From the NCBI GenBank assembly GCA_936936565.1, contig CAKZIX010000114.1, forward strand, positions 1 through 22,867: a DNA stretch of 22,867 nt, given 5' to 3'. The stretch comes from an uncultured Nocardiaceae bacterium (lineage in GTDB: Bacteria; Actinomycetota; Actinomycetes; Mycobacteriales; Mycobacteriaceae). The notes under the pieces are model-generated. The model saw only the letters and a program-made list of their open reading frames with translations, made no database searches and had not been told where the DNA came from. A program made the position numbers and the translations under genes. Positions 1 to 6,360 of this stretch are shown here, one piece after another (position 1 is the stretch's first letter; each line of letters opens with the position of its first letter).

Positions 1-12
1 GCTTTCCGATCT
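1..12. other. probable Illumina adapter remnant at contig edge
   Basis: The first 12 bases, GCTTTCCGATCT, equal the 3' end of the standard Illumina adapter (GCTCTTCCGATCT) with one C missing. On the minus strand the open LCP gene would run through these bases as Leu-Asp-Arg-Lys just after the family motif IGLLGFV, where LCP proteins normally continue with a different conserved segment. It also creates a CTA leucine codon, rare in this DNA. Genuine genomic sequence probably begins at 13. Confidence 0.7.
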
Positions 13-560
13 AGCACGAAGCCGAGCAGCCCGATCTCGGCGTAGCGGTCGACGGTGACGCCGGTGAGGTCGGCGACCGATTTGATCAGCGCCTGGCGGC
101 CGGCCTTGGTGCCCTGCTTGTCGGCCTCGTCGTCGGCCACTCCGGACTCGACGAGCTCGGCGCGCTTGCTTTCCTTGGTGGCGCCGTAGGCGCCGTTGAT
201 CTTGGTCATGCCGAGCCCCGGCACCTTGACGTAGGAGTCGCGCGGGATCGACAGCGCGGTGGCCGACTTGCCGTCGTTGGGGATGCGCACCAGCACGATC
301 GTGTCGGTGTTGGTGGACACGTCCGCCCCGGAACGCAGTTCGTCGAGCTCGGACTGCGACAGCGGCTTGCCGTGCGCATCGGTGCGGCTGTCGGTGCCGA
401 CCAGCAAAATGTCGACCGCACCGTCTTTGCCGCCGCCGAGGCCCAGGCCGTCGGCGGTGGCCAGATTGTCACGCAGCGAGTCCACGCTGCGCCAGGCGAA
501 CCCGGTGACCACCAGCACCAGGGCAGACAGGGCCGCCACGGCGATGTGTGCTGGACGCAC
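1..560 (-). CDS. LytR-CpsA-Psr (LCP) family cell-wall ligase, partial (3' end missing)
   Basis: This is the N-terminal part of an LCP phosphotransferase, the membrane enzyme that in mycobacteria attaches arabinogalactan to peptidoglycan (Lcp1/CpsA, Rv3267). The GTG start at 560 is preceded by GGAAGGA with 5 nt spacing. Residues 5-20 form a membrane segment (IAVAALSALVLVVTG), so the catalytic domain lies outside. Visible LCP motifs are DILLVGTDSR, NTDTIVLVRI, LSIPRDSYV (the pyrophosphate-binding Arg-Asp) and TKINGAYGA, then IGLLGFV just before the window edge. About 182 genuine codons are present, whereas the family usually has 400-500. It is divergent from rmlD/wbbL, which build the rhamnose linker of the same polymer. 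The final residues are doubtful because bases 1-12 look like adapter. The family is certain; the exact paralogue is inferred from position. Confidence 0.9.
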   Translation of the reverse strand, partial: MRPAHIAVAALSALVLVVTGFAWRSVDSLRDNLATADGLGLGGGKDGAVDILLVGTDSRTDAHGKPLSQSELDELRSGADVSTNTDTIVLVRIPNDGKSATALSIPRDSYVKVPGLGMTKINGAYGATKESKRAELVESGVADDEADKQGTKAGRQALIKSVADLTGVTVDRYAEIGLLGFVLDRK

Positions 561-592
561 GCGAATCCTTCCGTAGCCGAGGAGTTTCTCCC

Positions 593-598
593 AGGCTA
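593..598 (-). promoter_or_regulatory. candidate -10 element for the LCP gene
   Basis: On the minus strand this reads TAGCCT, a TANNNT hexamer 32 nt upstream of the GTG at 560. It would give a short leader of about 25 nt that includes the GGAAGGA ribosome-binding site. No clear -35 is seen. Confidence 0.35.
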
Positions 599-647
599 CT
601 GGTGAGTCGGGTGGACGCCGGGGAGGCGCGGGCGGCGTGCCCCGTGC

Positions 648-653
648 CAGACT
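648..653 (+). promoter_or_regulatory. possible leaderless -10 of rmlD
   Basis: CAGACT matches TANNNT at two of the three fixed positions and sits exactly 7 nt before the GTG at 661, the geometry seen at other genes in this window. It is weaker than the others because the first T is missing. Confidence 0.35.
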
Positions 654-660
654 TTGGCCC

Positions 661-1473
661 GTGATTCAGGTGACAGGCGCGGCCGGGCAACTCGGCCGCC
701 AACTGGTGGCGCGCGGGGCGAGCCCGCTGACCGTGGACATCACCGACGCTGAAGCGGTGCTCGATGCCGTAGCGCCGGGGGCGGTGGTGATCAATTGCGC
801 CGCGTACACCAAGGTCGACGCCGCCGAGACCGACGAGGCGGCGGCGTTCGAGGTCAACGCCACCGGCGCCGGCAACGTTGCGGCAGCGTGCCGGGCCAGG
901 GGCGCCCGGGTGATTCACGTCTCGACCGACTATGTATTCGACGGCACCGCCACGGTTCCCTACGAGCCGGGCGACCCCACCGGACCGGCCACCGCGTACG
1001 GACGCACCAAGCTCGCCGGTGAGCAACTGATCGGGGCGGCGGGCACCTCGAGCACCATCGTGCGCACCGCGTGGGTGTACACCGGTGCCGGCAGCGACTT
1101 CGTGGCGACCATGCTGCGCCTGGAATCCGAGCGCGACACTCTCGATGTCGTCGACGACCAGATCGGCTCGCCGACCTACTCCGGCGACCTCGCCGACGGC
1201 CTGCTGGAGTTGTCCGGAATCGACGCACCGCCCGTGCTGCATCTCACCAATGCCGGCCAGGCGAGTTGGTTCGAGCTCGCGCGCGCGGTGTTCGAGGAGA
1301 TCGGCGCCGACCCGCAGCGGGTGCGCCCGTGCACCAGCGCGCAGTTCGTCCGGCCTGCGCCGCGGCCGAAGTATTCGGTGCTGTCGTTGCGGGCCTGGTC
1401 GGCGGCCGGTCTCACGCCGCCGCGCCCGTGGCGAGATGCGCTGCGCGCGGCAATGGATAGGGTGGGCGCGTGA
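661..1473 (+). CDS. rmlD: dTDP-4-dehydrorhamnose reductase RmlD
   Basis: RmlD makes dTDP-L-rhamnose by NADPH-dependent reduction of the 4-keto sugar, the last step of rhamnose supply for the arabinogalactan linker. It is a short-chain dehydrogenase fold: the nucleotide motif TGAAGQLGR lies at the N-terminus, DYVFDG follows, and the catalytic Tyr-x3-Lys is seen in AYGRTK. The GTG at 661 is chosen because the protein then begins VIQVTGAAGQLG, as RmlD proteins do, and because a -10-like hexamer sits 7 nt upstream. A longer reading from the GTG at 637 adds eight residues (VPRARLWP) with no family support. The product is 270 residues. The stop overlaps the wbbL start (GTGA), so the two are translationally coupled. 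Confidence 0.93.
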   Translation: MIQVTGAAGQLGRQLVARGASPLTVDITDAEAVLDAVAPGAVVINCAAYTKVDAAETDEAAAFEVNATGAGNVAAACRARGARVIHVSTDYVFDGTATVPYEPGDPTGPATAYGRTKLAGEQLIGAAGTSSTIVRTAWVYTGAGSDFVATMLRLESERDTLDVVDDQIGSPTYSGDLADGLLELSGIDAPPVLHLTNAGQASWFELARAVFEEIGADPQRVRPCTSAQFVRPAPRPKYSVLSLRAWSAAGLTPPRPWRDALRAAMDRVGA

Positions 1474-2375
1474 GCGAGCGCAGCGACCGAGCCGGCGGGC
1501 ACCGCAGTGAGCGCATCACTGTAGTGACGGTGACGTATTCCCCGGGCGCGCATCTCGCGCGGTTCGTCGCCTCGCTCGCGGACGCGACTACGGAAAAACC
1601 GCAGGTCATTCTTGCCGACAACGGCTCGACGGACGGCGCCCCGGAAGCGGTGGCCGCGGCCAACACCCACGTTCGGCTGGTACGTACCGGCGGCAACATC
1701 GGCTACGGCGGCGCCGTGAACCGCGGTGTGGCCGAAACCGACACCGAGTTCGTCGTGGTCGCCAACCCGGACGTCGAGTGGACCCCGAAGGCGATCGATC
1801 TGCTGCTCGAGGCCGCCGAGCGCTGGCCGCGCGCGGGCTCGCTGGGCCCGCTGATCCACGACCCGGACGGCACGGTCTACCCGTCGGCGCGCGAGGTGCC
1901 GAACCTGGTCTCCGGCGCCGGGCATGCGTTGCTGGGCACGGTGTGGCCACGCAATCCGTGGTCGGCGCGCTACAAGCAGGCCGATCAGGCGGTGTCCGAG
2001 CGCCCGGTGGGCTGGCTGTCGGGCTCGTGCCTGCTGCTGCGCCGTGCGGCGTTCGATTCGGTGGACGGGTTCGATTCCCGCTACTTCATGTACATGGAAG
2101 ACGTCGATCTCGGCGACCGGCTGTCGAAGGCCGGCTGGCTCAACGTGTACGTGCCCGGCGCCGAAGTGGTGCACGCGAAGGGCCACGCCGCGGGCCGGCA
2201 TCCCGAGTTGATGTTGCCCGCCCATCATCGCAGCGCGTATCGCTTCCAGGCGGATCGTCATCCACACTGGTGGCAGGCACCACTGCGTGGGGCACTGCGC
2301 GTCGGGCTTGCGGCGCGTTCCCGGATTGCGGTTCGATCGGCGCTGCGTCAACGGCAGCGCTCAGGAGAGGTGTGA
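1470..2375 (+). CDS. wbbL: rhamnosyltransferase WbbL (GT2 family)
   Basis: WbbL transfers rhamnose from dTDP-rhamnose to decaprenyl-PP-GlcNAc, making the linker that joins arabinogalactan to peptidoglycan. It is essential in mycobacteria. The GT2 signatures are present: ADNGSTDG for nucleotide binding, VVANPDVEW as the DxD-like metal site, GWLSGSCLLLRR, and FMYMEDVDLGDR with the acceptor-side acidic residues. The length of 301 residues matches the M. tuberculosis protein. The GTG start overlaps the rmlD stop by 4 nt. The first 15 residues (SERSDRAGGHRSER) are Arg/Ser-rich and come from a repeated GC-rich sequence; the conserved fold starts at ITVVTVTYSPG. Soluble or peripheral, acting at the inner face of the membrane. 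Confidence 0.94.
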   Translation: MSERSDRAGGHRSERITVVTVTYSPGAHLARFVASLADATTEKPQVILADNGSTDGAPEAVAAANTHVRLVRTGGNIGYGGAVNRGVAETDTEFVVVANPDVEWTPKAIDLLLEAAERWPRAGSLGPLIHDPDGTVYPSAREVPNLVSGAGHALLGTVWPRNPWSARYKQADQAVSERPVGWLSGSCLLLRRAAFDSVDGFDSRYFMYMEDVDLGDRLSKAGWLNVYVPGAEVVHAKGHAAGRHPELMLPAHHRSAYRFQADRHPHWWQAPLRGALRVGLAARSRIAVRSALRQRQRSGEV

Positions 2376-2377
2376 CG

Positions 2378-3442
2378 ATGGCTGATGCAGTAATCCTCGT
2401 CGGCGGTCAGGGCACGCGGCTGCGGCCGCTCACCCTGTCGGCGCCGAAGCCGATGCTGCCTACCGCGGGTGTGCCGTTCCTGACGCACCTGCTGGCGCGC
2501 ATCGCCGACGCCGGGCTGACCCATGTGATCCTCGGCACCTCGTACAAGGCCGAGGTGTTCGAAGAGCACTTCGGCGACGGGTCGTCGCTGGGGCTCGAGA
2601 TCGAGTACGTCACCGAAACCGAGCCGCTGGGCACCGGCGGCGGTATCCGCAACGTGCTGTCGAAGGTGCGCGACGACACCGTGATGGTGTTCAACGGCGA
2701 CGTGCTCGGCGGCACCGATCTCGGTGCGGTGCTGGACACGCACGAGCGCACCGGCGCCGACGTCACCCTGCACCTGGTGCGGGTGAGCGATCCCCGCGCG
2801 TTCGGTTGCGTGCCCACCGATGCCGACGGTCGAGTGCTCGCGTTCCTGGAGAAGACACAGGATCCGCCGACCGATCAGATCAACGCCGGCTGCTACGTCT
2901 TCCGCCGCGAGTACATCGAGAAGATCCCCACCGGGCGGCCGGTGTCGGTGGAGCGCGAGGTGTTCCCGGCGCTGCTCACCGAGGGCGCTCGCGTGTTCGG
3001 CCACGTCGACGCCTCGTACTGGCGCGACATGGGTACCCCCGAAGACTTCGTGCAGGGCTCCTCGGACCTGGTGCGCGGCATCGCGCCCTCGCCGGCGCTC
3101 ACCGGCCAGGCCGGCGAGTCGCTGGTGCACCCCGGGGCCGGGGTGGCGCCGGGCGCGCTGCTCATCGGCGGCACCATGGTCGGCCGCGGCGCCGAGGTGG
3201 GCGCGGGCGCCCGCCTGGACGGGGCCATCCTGTTCGACGGTGCCTGCGTGGAAGCCGGTGCGGTGGTGGAACGTTCGATCATCGGTGCCGGCGCGCGCAT
3301 CGGTCCGCGGGCGCGTATCCGCGAGGCCGTCATCGGCGACGGGGCGCACATCGGCGCCCGCTGCGAACTGCTGCAGGGCGCGCGCGTGTGGCCGGGTGTG
3401 GACATTCCGGACGGCGGCATCAGATTCTCGACGGACGTCTGA
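2378..3442 (+). CDS. manC: mannose-1-phosphate guanylyltransferase (GDP-mannose pyrophosphorylase)
   Basis: The enzyme makes GDP-mannose from GTP and mannose-1-phosphate, feeding mannosylated lipids and lipoglycans (PIM, LM, LAM). The N-terminal nucleotidyltransferase domain shows GGQGTRLRPLT followed by PKPML, then VFNGDVLGG and INAGCYVF. From about residue 245 the protein becomes hexapeptide-repeat-like (GAGVAPGA, GAEVGAGA, GARIGPRA, GAHIGARC), a left-handed beta-helix. It is 354 residues, close to the ~359 of Rv3264c. The ATG at 2378 follows AGGAGAGG by a good distance and only 2 nt after the wbbL stop. Naming varies in actinobacteria (manB, manC, rmlA2), so specificity for GDP-mannose is inferred from the synteny with Rv3264c. 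The phosphomannomutase and mannose-6-P isomerase of the same pathway lie 6-9 kb downstream. Confidence 0.88.
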   Translation: MADAVILVGGQGTRLRPLTLSAPKPMLPTAGVPFLTHLLARIADAGLTHVILGTSYKAEVFEEHFGDGSSLGLEIEYVTETEPLGTGGGIRNVLSKVRDDTVMVFNGDVLGGTDLGAVLDTHERTGADVTLHLVRVSDPRAFGCVPTDADGRVLAFLEKTQDPPTDQINAGCYVFRREYIEKIPTGRPVSVEREVFPALLTEGARVFGHVDASYWRDMGTPEDFVQGSSDLVRGIAPSPALTGQAGESLVHPGAGVAPGALLIGGTMVGRGAEVGAGARLDGAILFDGACVEAGAVVERSIIGAGARIGPRARIREAVIGDGAHIGARCELLQGARVWPGVDIPDGGIRFSTDV

Positions 3443-3443
3443 G

Positions 3444-4214
3444 ATGTTTCAGCGCTACGTCGCGGTCGGCGACTCCTTCACCGAGGGCGTGGGAGACGAC
3501 GACACGACGCGACCCAACGGATTGCGCGGCTGGGCCGACATGGTGGCCGAGCAGATCGCGCGGCACAATCCGGACCTGCTGTACGCGAACTTGGCGGTGC
3601 GCGGTCGCTTGATGGACCGCATCATCGCCGAGCAGGTGGACGTCGCCGTGGAGATGCATCCCGATCTGGTCACCATCAACGCCGGCTCCAACGACGTGCT
3701 GCGCCCCATCCTCGACCTCGACGGGATGATGCAGAAGTACGAGGTGGCGATCGGCAAGCTCGCCGCCACCGGCGCGACGGTCGTGGTGTTCGCCGCCTAC
3801 GACACCGTCGCCTCCAAGTTGTACCAGTGGTTCCGCGGTCGGGCCGCGGTCTACAACGAACTGTTGCGCGGCATCGCGATCCGCCAAAAGGCCGTCCTCG
3901 TCGACTCCTGGCAGTTCAGCGAATACTCCGACGAACGGATGTGGTCGCGCGACCGGCTGCACCTGTCGGCGCTCGGCCACCGCAACATGGCCGCCCGCGT
4001 CCTGGAAACTCTGGGCGTTCCGCACGTGCTGGAACCCATCCAGTCCGGTCCGCTGCCGCCGCTCGCGCCGACGGCCCAAGTCTGGTCGGATCTGTTGTGG
4101 GCCAAGGACTTTGCGATGCCGTGGGTGGGCCGGCGGGTGCGTGGGGTGTCCAGCGGCGACAAGGTGACCCCGAAGCGGCCCACGCTGCTGCCGGTGCTGC
4201 CGCCGCGCCACTGA
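3444..4214 (+). CDS. SGNH/GDSL-family hydrolase, function unknown
   Basis: A 256-residue cytoplasmic SGNH hydrolase. The four family blocks are visible: GDSFTEG with nucleophile Ser11, the Gly block near VRG (residues 53-54), INAGSND with Asn83, and SRDRLHLSALGH with Asp170 and His173. This is the fold of esterases, lipases and carbohydrate deacetylases. There is no signal peptide or membrane segment. A Pro/Trp/Arg-rich tail of about 50 residues follows the catalytic core and is not part of the basic fold. The ATG lies 1 nt after the stop of the guanylyltransferase, so it is co-translated with the cell-wall sugar operon. That suggests de-esterification of a sugar or lipid intermediate, but the substrate cannot be read from sequence. 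In M. tuberculosis, from memory, this position holds an unrelated gene. Confidence 0.88.
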   Translation: MFQRYVAVGDSFTEGVGDDDTTRPNGLRGWADMVAEQIARHNPDLLYANLAVRGRLMDRIIAEQVDVAVEMHPDLVTINAGSNDVLRPILDLDGMMQKYEVAIGKLAATGATVVVFAAYDTVASKLYQWFRGRAAVYNELLRGIAIRQKAVLVDSWQFSEYSDERMWSRDRLHLSALGHRNMAARVLETLGVPHVLEPIQSGPLPPLAPTAQVWSDLLWAKDFAMPWVGRRVRGVSSGDKVTPKRPTLLPVLPPRH

Positions 4215-4264
4215 GCTGCAGGCAGGCCGGCGTCCGGTTCGTGATCGTTTCGACGCACTGCGCG

Positions 4265-4279
4265 ACTGGTCAGACCAGT
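4265..4279. repeat. 15-bp perfect palindrome (7+1+7) in convergent intergenic region
   Basis: ACTGGTCAGACCAGT is a perfect inverted repeat around a single central base. Its core TGGTCAGACCA fits the TNGTNNNACNA pattern of FadR-type GntR operators. It lies between the ends of two converging genes, so a promoter role is not obvious. As RNA it could fold into a 5-bp stem with a 5-nt loop. Confidence 0.6.
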
Positions 4280-4306
4280 ATCGGAGCTCCGTAAAGGTGT
4301 CGCCGA

Positions 4307-4327
4307 GGGCAGGGCTTCGCCTCGCCC
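4307..4327. terminator. GC-rich hairpin, possible bidirectional terminator
   Basis: GGGC-AGG pairs with CCT-C-GCCC around a GCTTCG loop, with one bulged base. It lies between the converging SGNH and NUDIX genes. There is no T-tract on either side, as is common in actinobacteria. Confidence 0.35.
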
Positions 4328-4338
4328 GGTAATCGGGG

Positions 4339-4905
4339 CTACATGCCGACGCAGTGGGTGCGAGCGCGGGCGGTGCGGATGAGGGCGCCGATCAGGTCGG
4401 GTTCGGTGTTGTCGGGTAGTGCGTCGACGGGGAACCAGCGCAGGTCGTCGGATTCGTGGCTGCGCACGGGCTCGGCGCCGTCGGCGGCGAGGACCAGGAA
4501 ACGCAGGTCGAGGTGGCGGGTGGGCACCCCGAGCGAACACGTGATGGGGTGCGTGTGTGCGCCCAACAGCTCGGGATCGATGCGCATCCGCTCGATGCCC
4601 GACTCTTCGGTCGCCTCGCGCAGTGCGGCCGCGACGACGGTGTCGTCGCCGGGCTCGCAGTGTCCGCCGAGCTGGATCCAGCGGCCGACGCGCGGATGCA
4701 GGGTGAGCAGCACCTGATCCCGAGACTCGTTGAGCACCAACGCCGATGCGGTGATGTGTCCGGCAACGTTCGCGCGCAGACAAGCTTCGGGCGACGCCGC
4801 GAGAAACGCCAGCATGGTGTGCCGCAACGCCTCGTCCCCGGCATCCCCGGATGTCCACGCCTCGAGCACCGCTACCGCCGACCGCCACAGCGACTCAGCA
4901 CTCAC
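4339..4905 (-). CDS. NUDIX hydrolase
   Basis: A 188-residue NUDIX-fold pyrophosphohydrolase of unknown substrate. The Nudix box lies around GGHCEPGDD and REATEESGI: the RE and EExG parts are canonical, but the stretch between the leading Gly and Arg-Glu is one residue longer than the usual Gx5Ex7RE spacing, and Asp stands where the first Glu is expected. A helical N-terminal region of about 50 residues (LWRSAVAVLEAW) precedes it. The GTG at 4905 is preferred because GGGAGG sits 8 nt upstream; GTG 4914 and ATG 4959 are in frame but have no proper ribosome-binding site. It lies 114 nt downstream of fbiB on the same strand, separated by a four-copy inverted repeat, so co-transcription with fbiAB is possible but uncertain. 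Confidence 0.85.
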   Translation of the reverse strand: MSAESLWRSAVAVLEAWTSGDAGDEALRHTMLAFLAASPEACLRANVAGHITASALVLNESRDQVLLTLHPRVGRWIQLGGHCEPGDDTVVAAALREATEESGIERMRIDPELLGAHTHPITCSLGVPTRHLDLRFLVLAADGAEPVRSHESDDLRWFPVDALPDNTEPDLIGALIRTARARTHCVGM

Positions 4906-4922
4906 CGCCGTCACCTCCCGAT

Positions 4923-4989
4923 CTTTCGCAGCCCGCCTGCACTTTCGCAGGCCGTCCAAGACCTGCGAATCCCGACGGGCCCTGCGAAT
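4923..4989. repeat. four-copy nested inverted repeat (TTCGCAGG / CCTGCGAA)
   Basis: Two forward copies of CTTTCGCAG start at 4923 and 4942, and two reverse copies, CCTGCGAAT, start at 4962 and 4981. Starts are 19, 20 and 19 nt apart. The inner pair forms a perfect 8-bp stem (4944-4951 with 4962-4969) over a 10-nt loop, and the outer pair adds a further 7 bp (4925-4931 with 4982-4988). An alternative stem, GCCTGC at 4935-4940 with GCAGGC at 4947-4952, competes with the inner stem. It fills the gap between fbiB and the NUDIX gene, whose start lies just beyond. Confidence 0.85.
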
Positions 4990-5019
4990 TCGGTAGCCGG
5001 GCTGCCCGGTCGCGGCGGC

Positions 5020-6360
5020 TCATAGTTCTAGGAGGTTGTCGGCGAGGGGGCGCGGCGGCCGGGGGGACAGGGGGTGGGTGGGGTTGCCGATGGCGATGGC
5101 GCCCAACGGATCCCAGTCCGGCTCCAGTTCCAGCACGGTCCGCACGACCTCCGGTGCGAAGATGGTGGAGCCGATCCAGCAGCTGCCCACGCCCTTGGTG
5201 GCCAGCGCGACGAGCAGCCCCTGCACGGCGGCGCCGACGGCGACCCGGAACATGGTCTGCTCGGCGGTGCGGCGCGCGCTGTCCGGGTAGGCGTGTGCGC
5301 CGTCGGGAACGCAGAACGGAACGATCACCTCGGGAGCGCGAAAGAGGATGTCGCCGCGGGCGATTCGGCGTTCGATGCGGTCGGCGTCGAGGCCGTCGCG
5401 GGCCAGGTCGGCGCGCCACTGGGCGCGCATGGCCTCGAGCAATCTGGTACGCACGTCCCGGTCGCGCAACCAGACGAAGCGCACGGGCCGGGTGTGGTGT
5501 GGGGCCGGCGCGGTGAGCGCCTCGGCCACCGCGGCCCGAATCAGCTCGGGATCCACCGGGCTGTCGGCGAACTCACGCACGGACCGGCGTAGCAGCAAGG
5601 CCTCGGCGCGGCCCTTCTCGATGGCCTCGGCGGTGCCGAGCCAGAACAGATCCTCGACTCCGCGGCGCACCAGGTCGGCGGCCGACGAGCCGTCGTCGGC
5701 GGCGACGAACCCGCGCACCACCGCGACCGGCACCCCGCGCAGCTTGCCCTTGACCAGATCGCCGGCCGCGGCGAGCTCGTCGGCCACCGCAATCTCGGTG
5801 ACCTGCAACTCGTTTCCGTGCTCGTCGCGCTGACCGGCGTAGCGCCGTAGCACGGCCAGTCCGGCGGAGCCGATGGCGGCGTCGGTCTGACCCCAGCGCC
5901 AGGCGCGGCCCATGGTGTCGGTGATCACGACGGCGACCTCCACCCCGAGCAGGCGCCGGAGTTCGTCGCGCAGCACCGCGGCGGACTTGTCGGGATCGAC
6001 TGGCAGCAGCAGCAATTCGTCGCCGGGCACGTTCGACCCGTCGACGCCGGCAGCGGCCTGCACGATGCCCAGATTGTTCTCGGTGATCCAGGTTTTCCCG
6101 CGCCGGGCCAGCACGCGCACGGCCTCGTCGGCAATGATGCTGCGGCGCAACGCATCCCGCGCTTCTAGGTCGGTGGGCGTGGTGACGACCCGGCCCTCGG
6201 CCTTGGAGACGATCTTGCTCGTCACCACCAGCACATCGCCGGACCGCAGCCACGGGGCCTGGGCGGCGATCAGGGTGGCCAACTCGGCCCCGGGCCGGAT
6301 TTCGGGGATGCCTTCGACCGGCAGGATCGAAAGACTCTCGGGGGCAGCATGGTCGGTCAC
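5020..6360 (-). CDS. fbiB: F420 biosynthesis bifunctional protein FbiB (gamma-glutamyl ligase + FMN reductase)
   Basis: FbiB completes coenzyme F420. Its N-terminal CofE-type domain adds the poly-gamma-glutamate tail with GTP, and its C-terminal nitroreductase-like domain reduces dehydro-F420 with FMNH2. CofE signatures occupy residues 1 to about 245: LPVEGIPEIRPG, GDVLVVTSKIVSKAEGR and DTMGRAWRWGQTDAAIG. The nitroreductase domain begins near residue 255 with RRSVREF and runs to the end, with GSCWIGS and LGAIAIGNP typical of the FMN-binding fold. At 446 residues it matches the M. tuberculosis FbiB (448). The open frame extends far upstream inside fbiA, but the GTG at 6360 overlaps the fbiA stop by 4 nt (GTGA) and gives the correct N-terminus, so it is the start. 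Confidence 0.95.
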   Translation of the reverse strand: MTDHAAPESLSILPVEGIPEIRPGAELATLIAAQAPWLRSGDVLVVTSKIVSKAEGRVVTTPTDLEARDALRRSIIADEAVRVLARRGKTWITENNLGIVQAAAGVDGSNVPGDELLLLPVDPDKSAAVLRDELRRLLGVEVAVVITDTMGRAWRWGQTDAAIGSAGLAVLRRYAGQRDEHGNELQVTEIAVADELAAAGDLVKGKLRGVPVAVVRGFVAADDGSSAADLVRRGVEDLFWLGTAEAIEKGRAEALLLRRSVREFADSPVDPELIRAAVAEALTAPAPHHTRPVRFVWLRDRDVRTRLLEAMRAQWRADLARDGLDADRIERRIARGDILFRAPEVIVPFCVPDGAHAYPDSARRTAEQTMFRVAVGAAVQGLLVALATKGVGSCWIGSTIFAPEVVRTVLELEPDWDPLGAIAIGNPTHPLSPRPPRPLADNLLEL

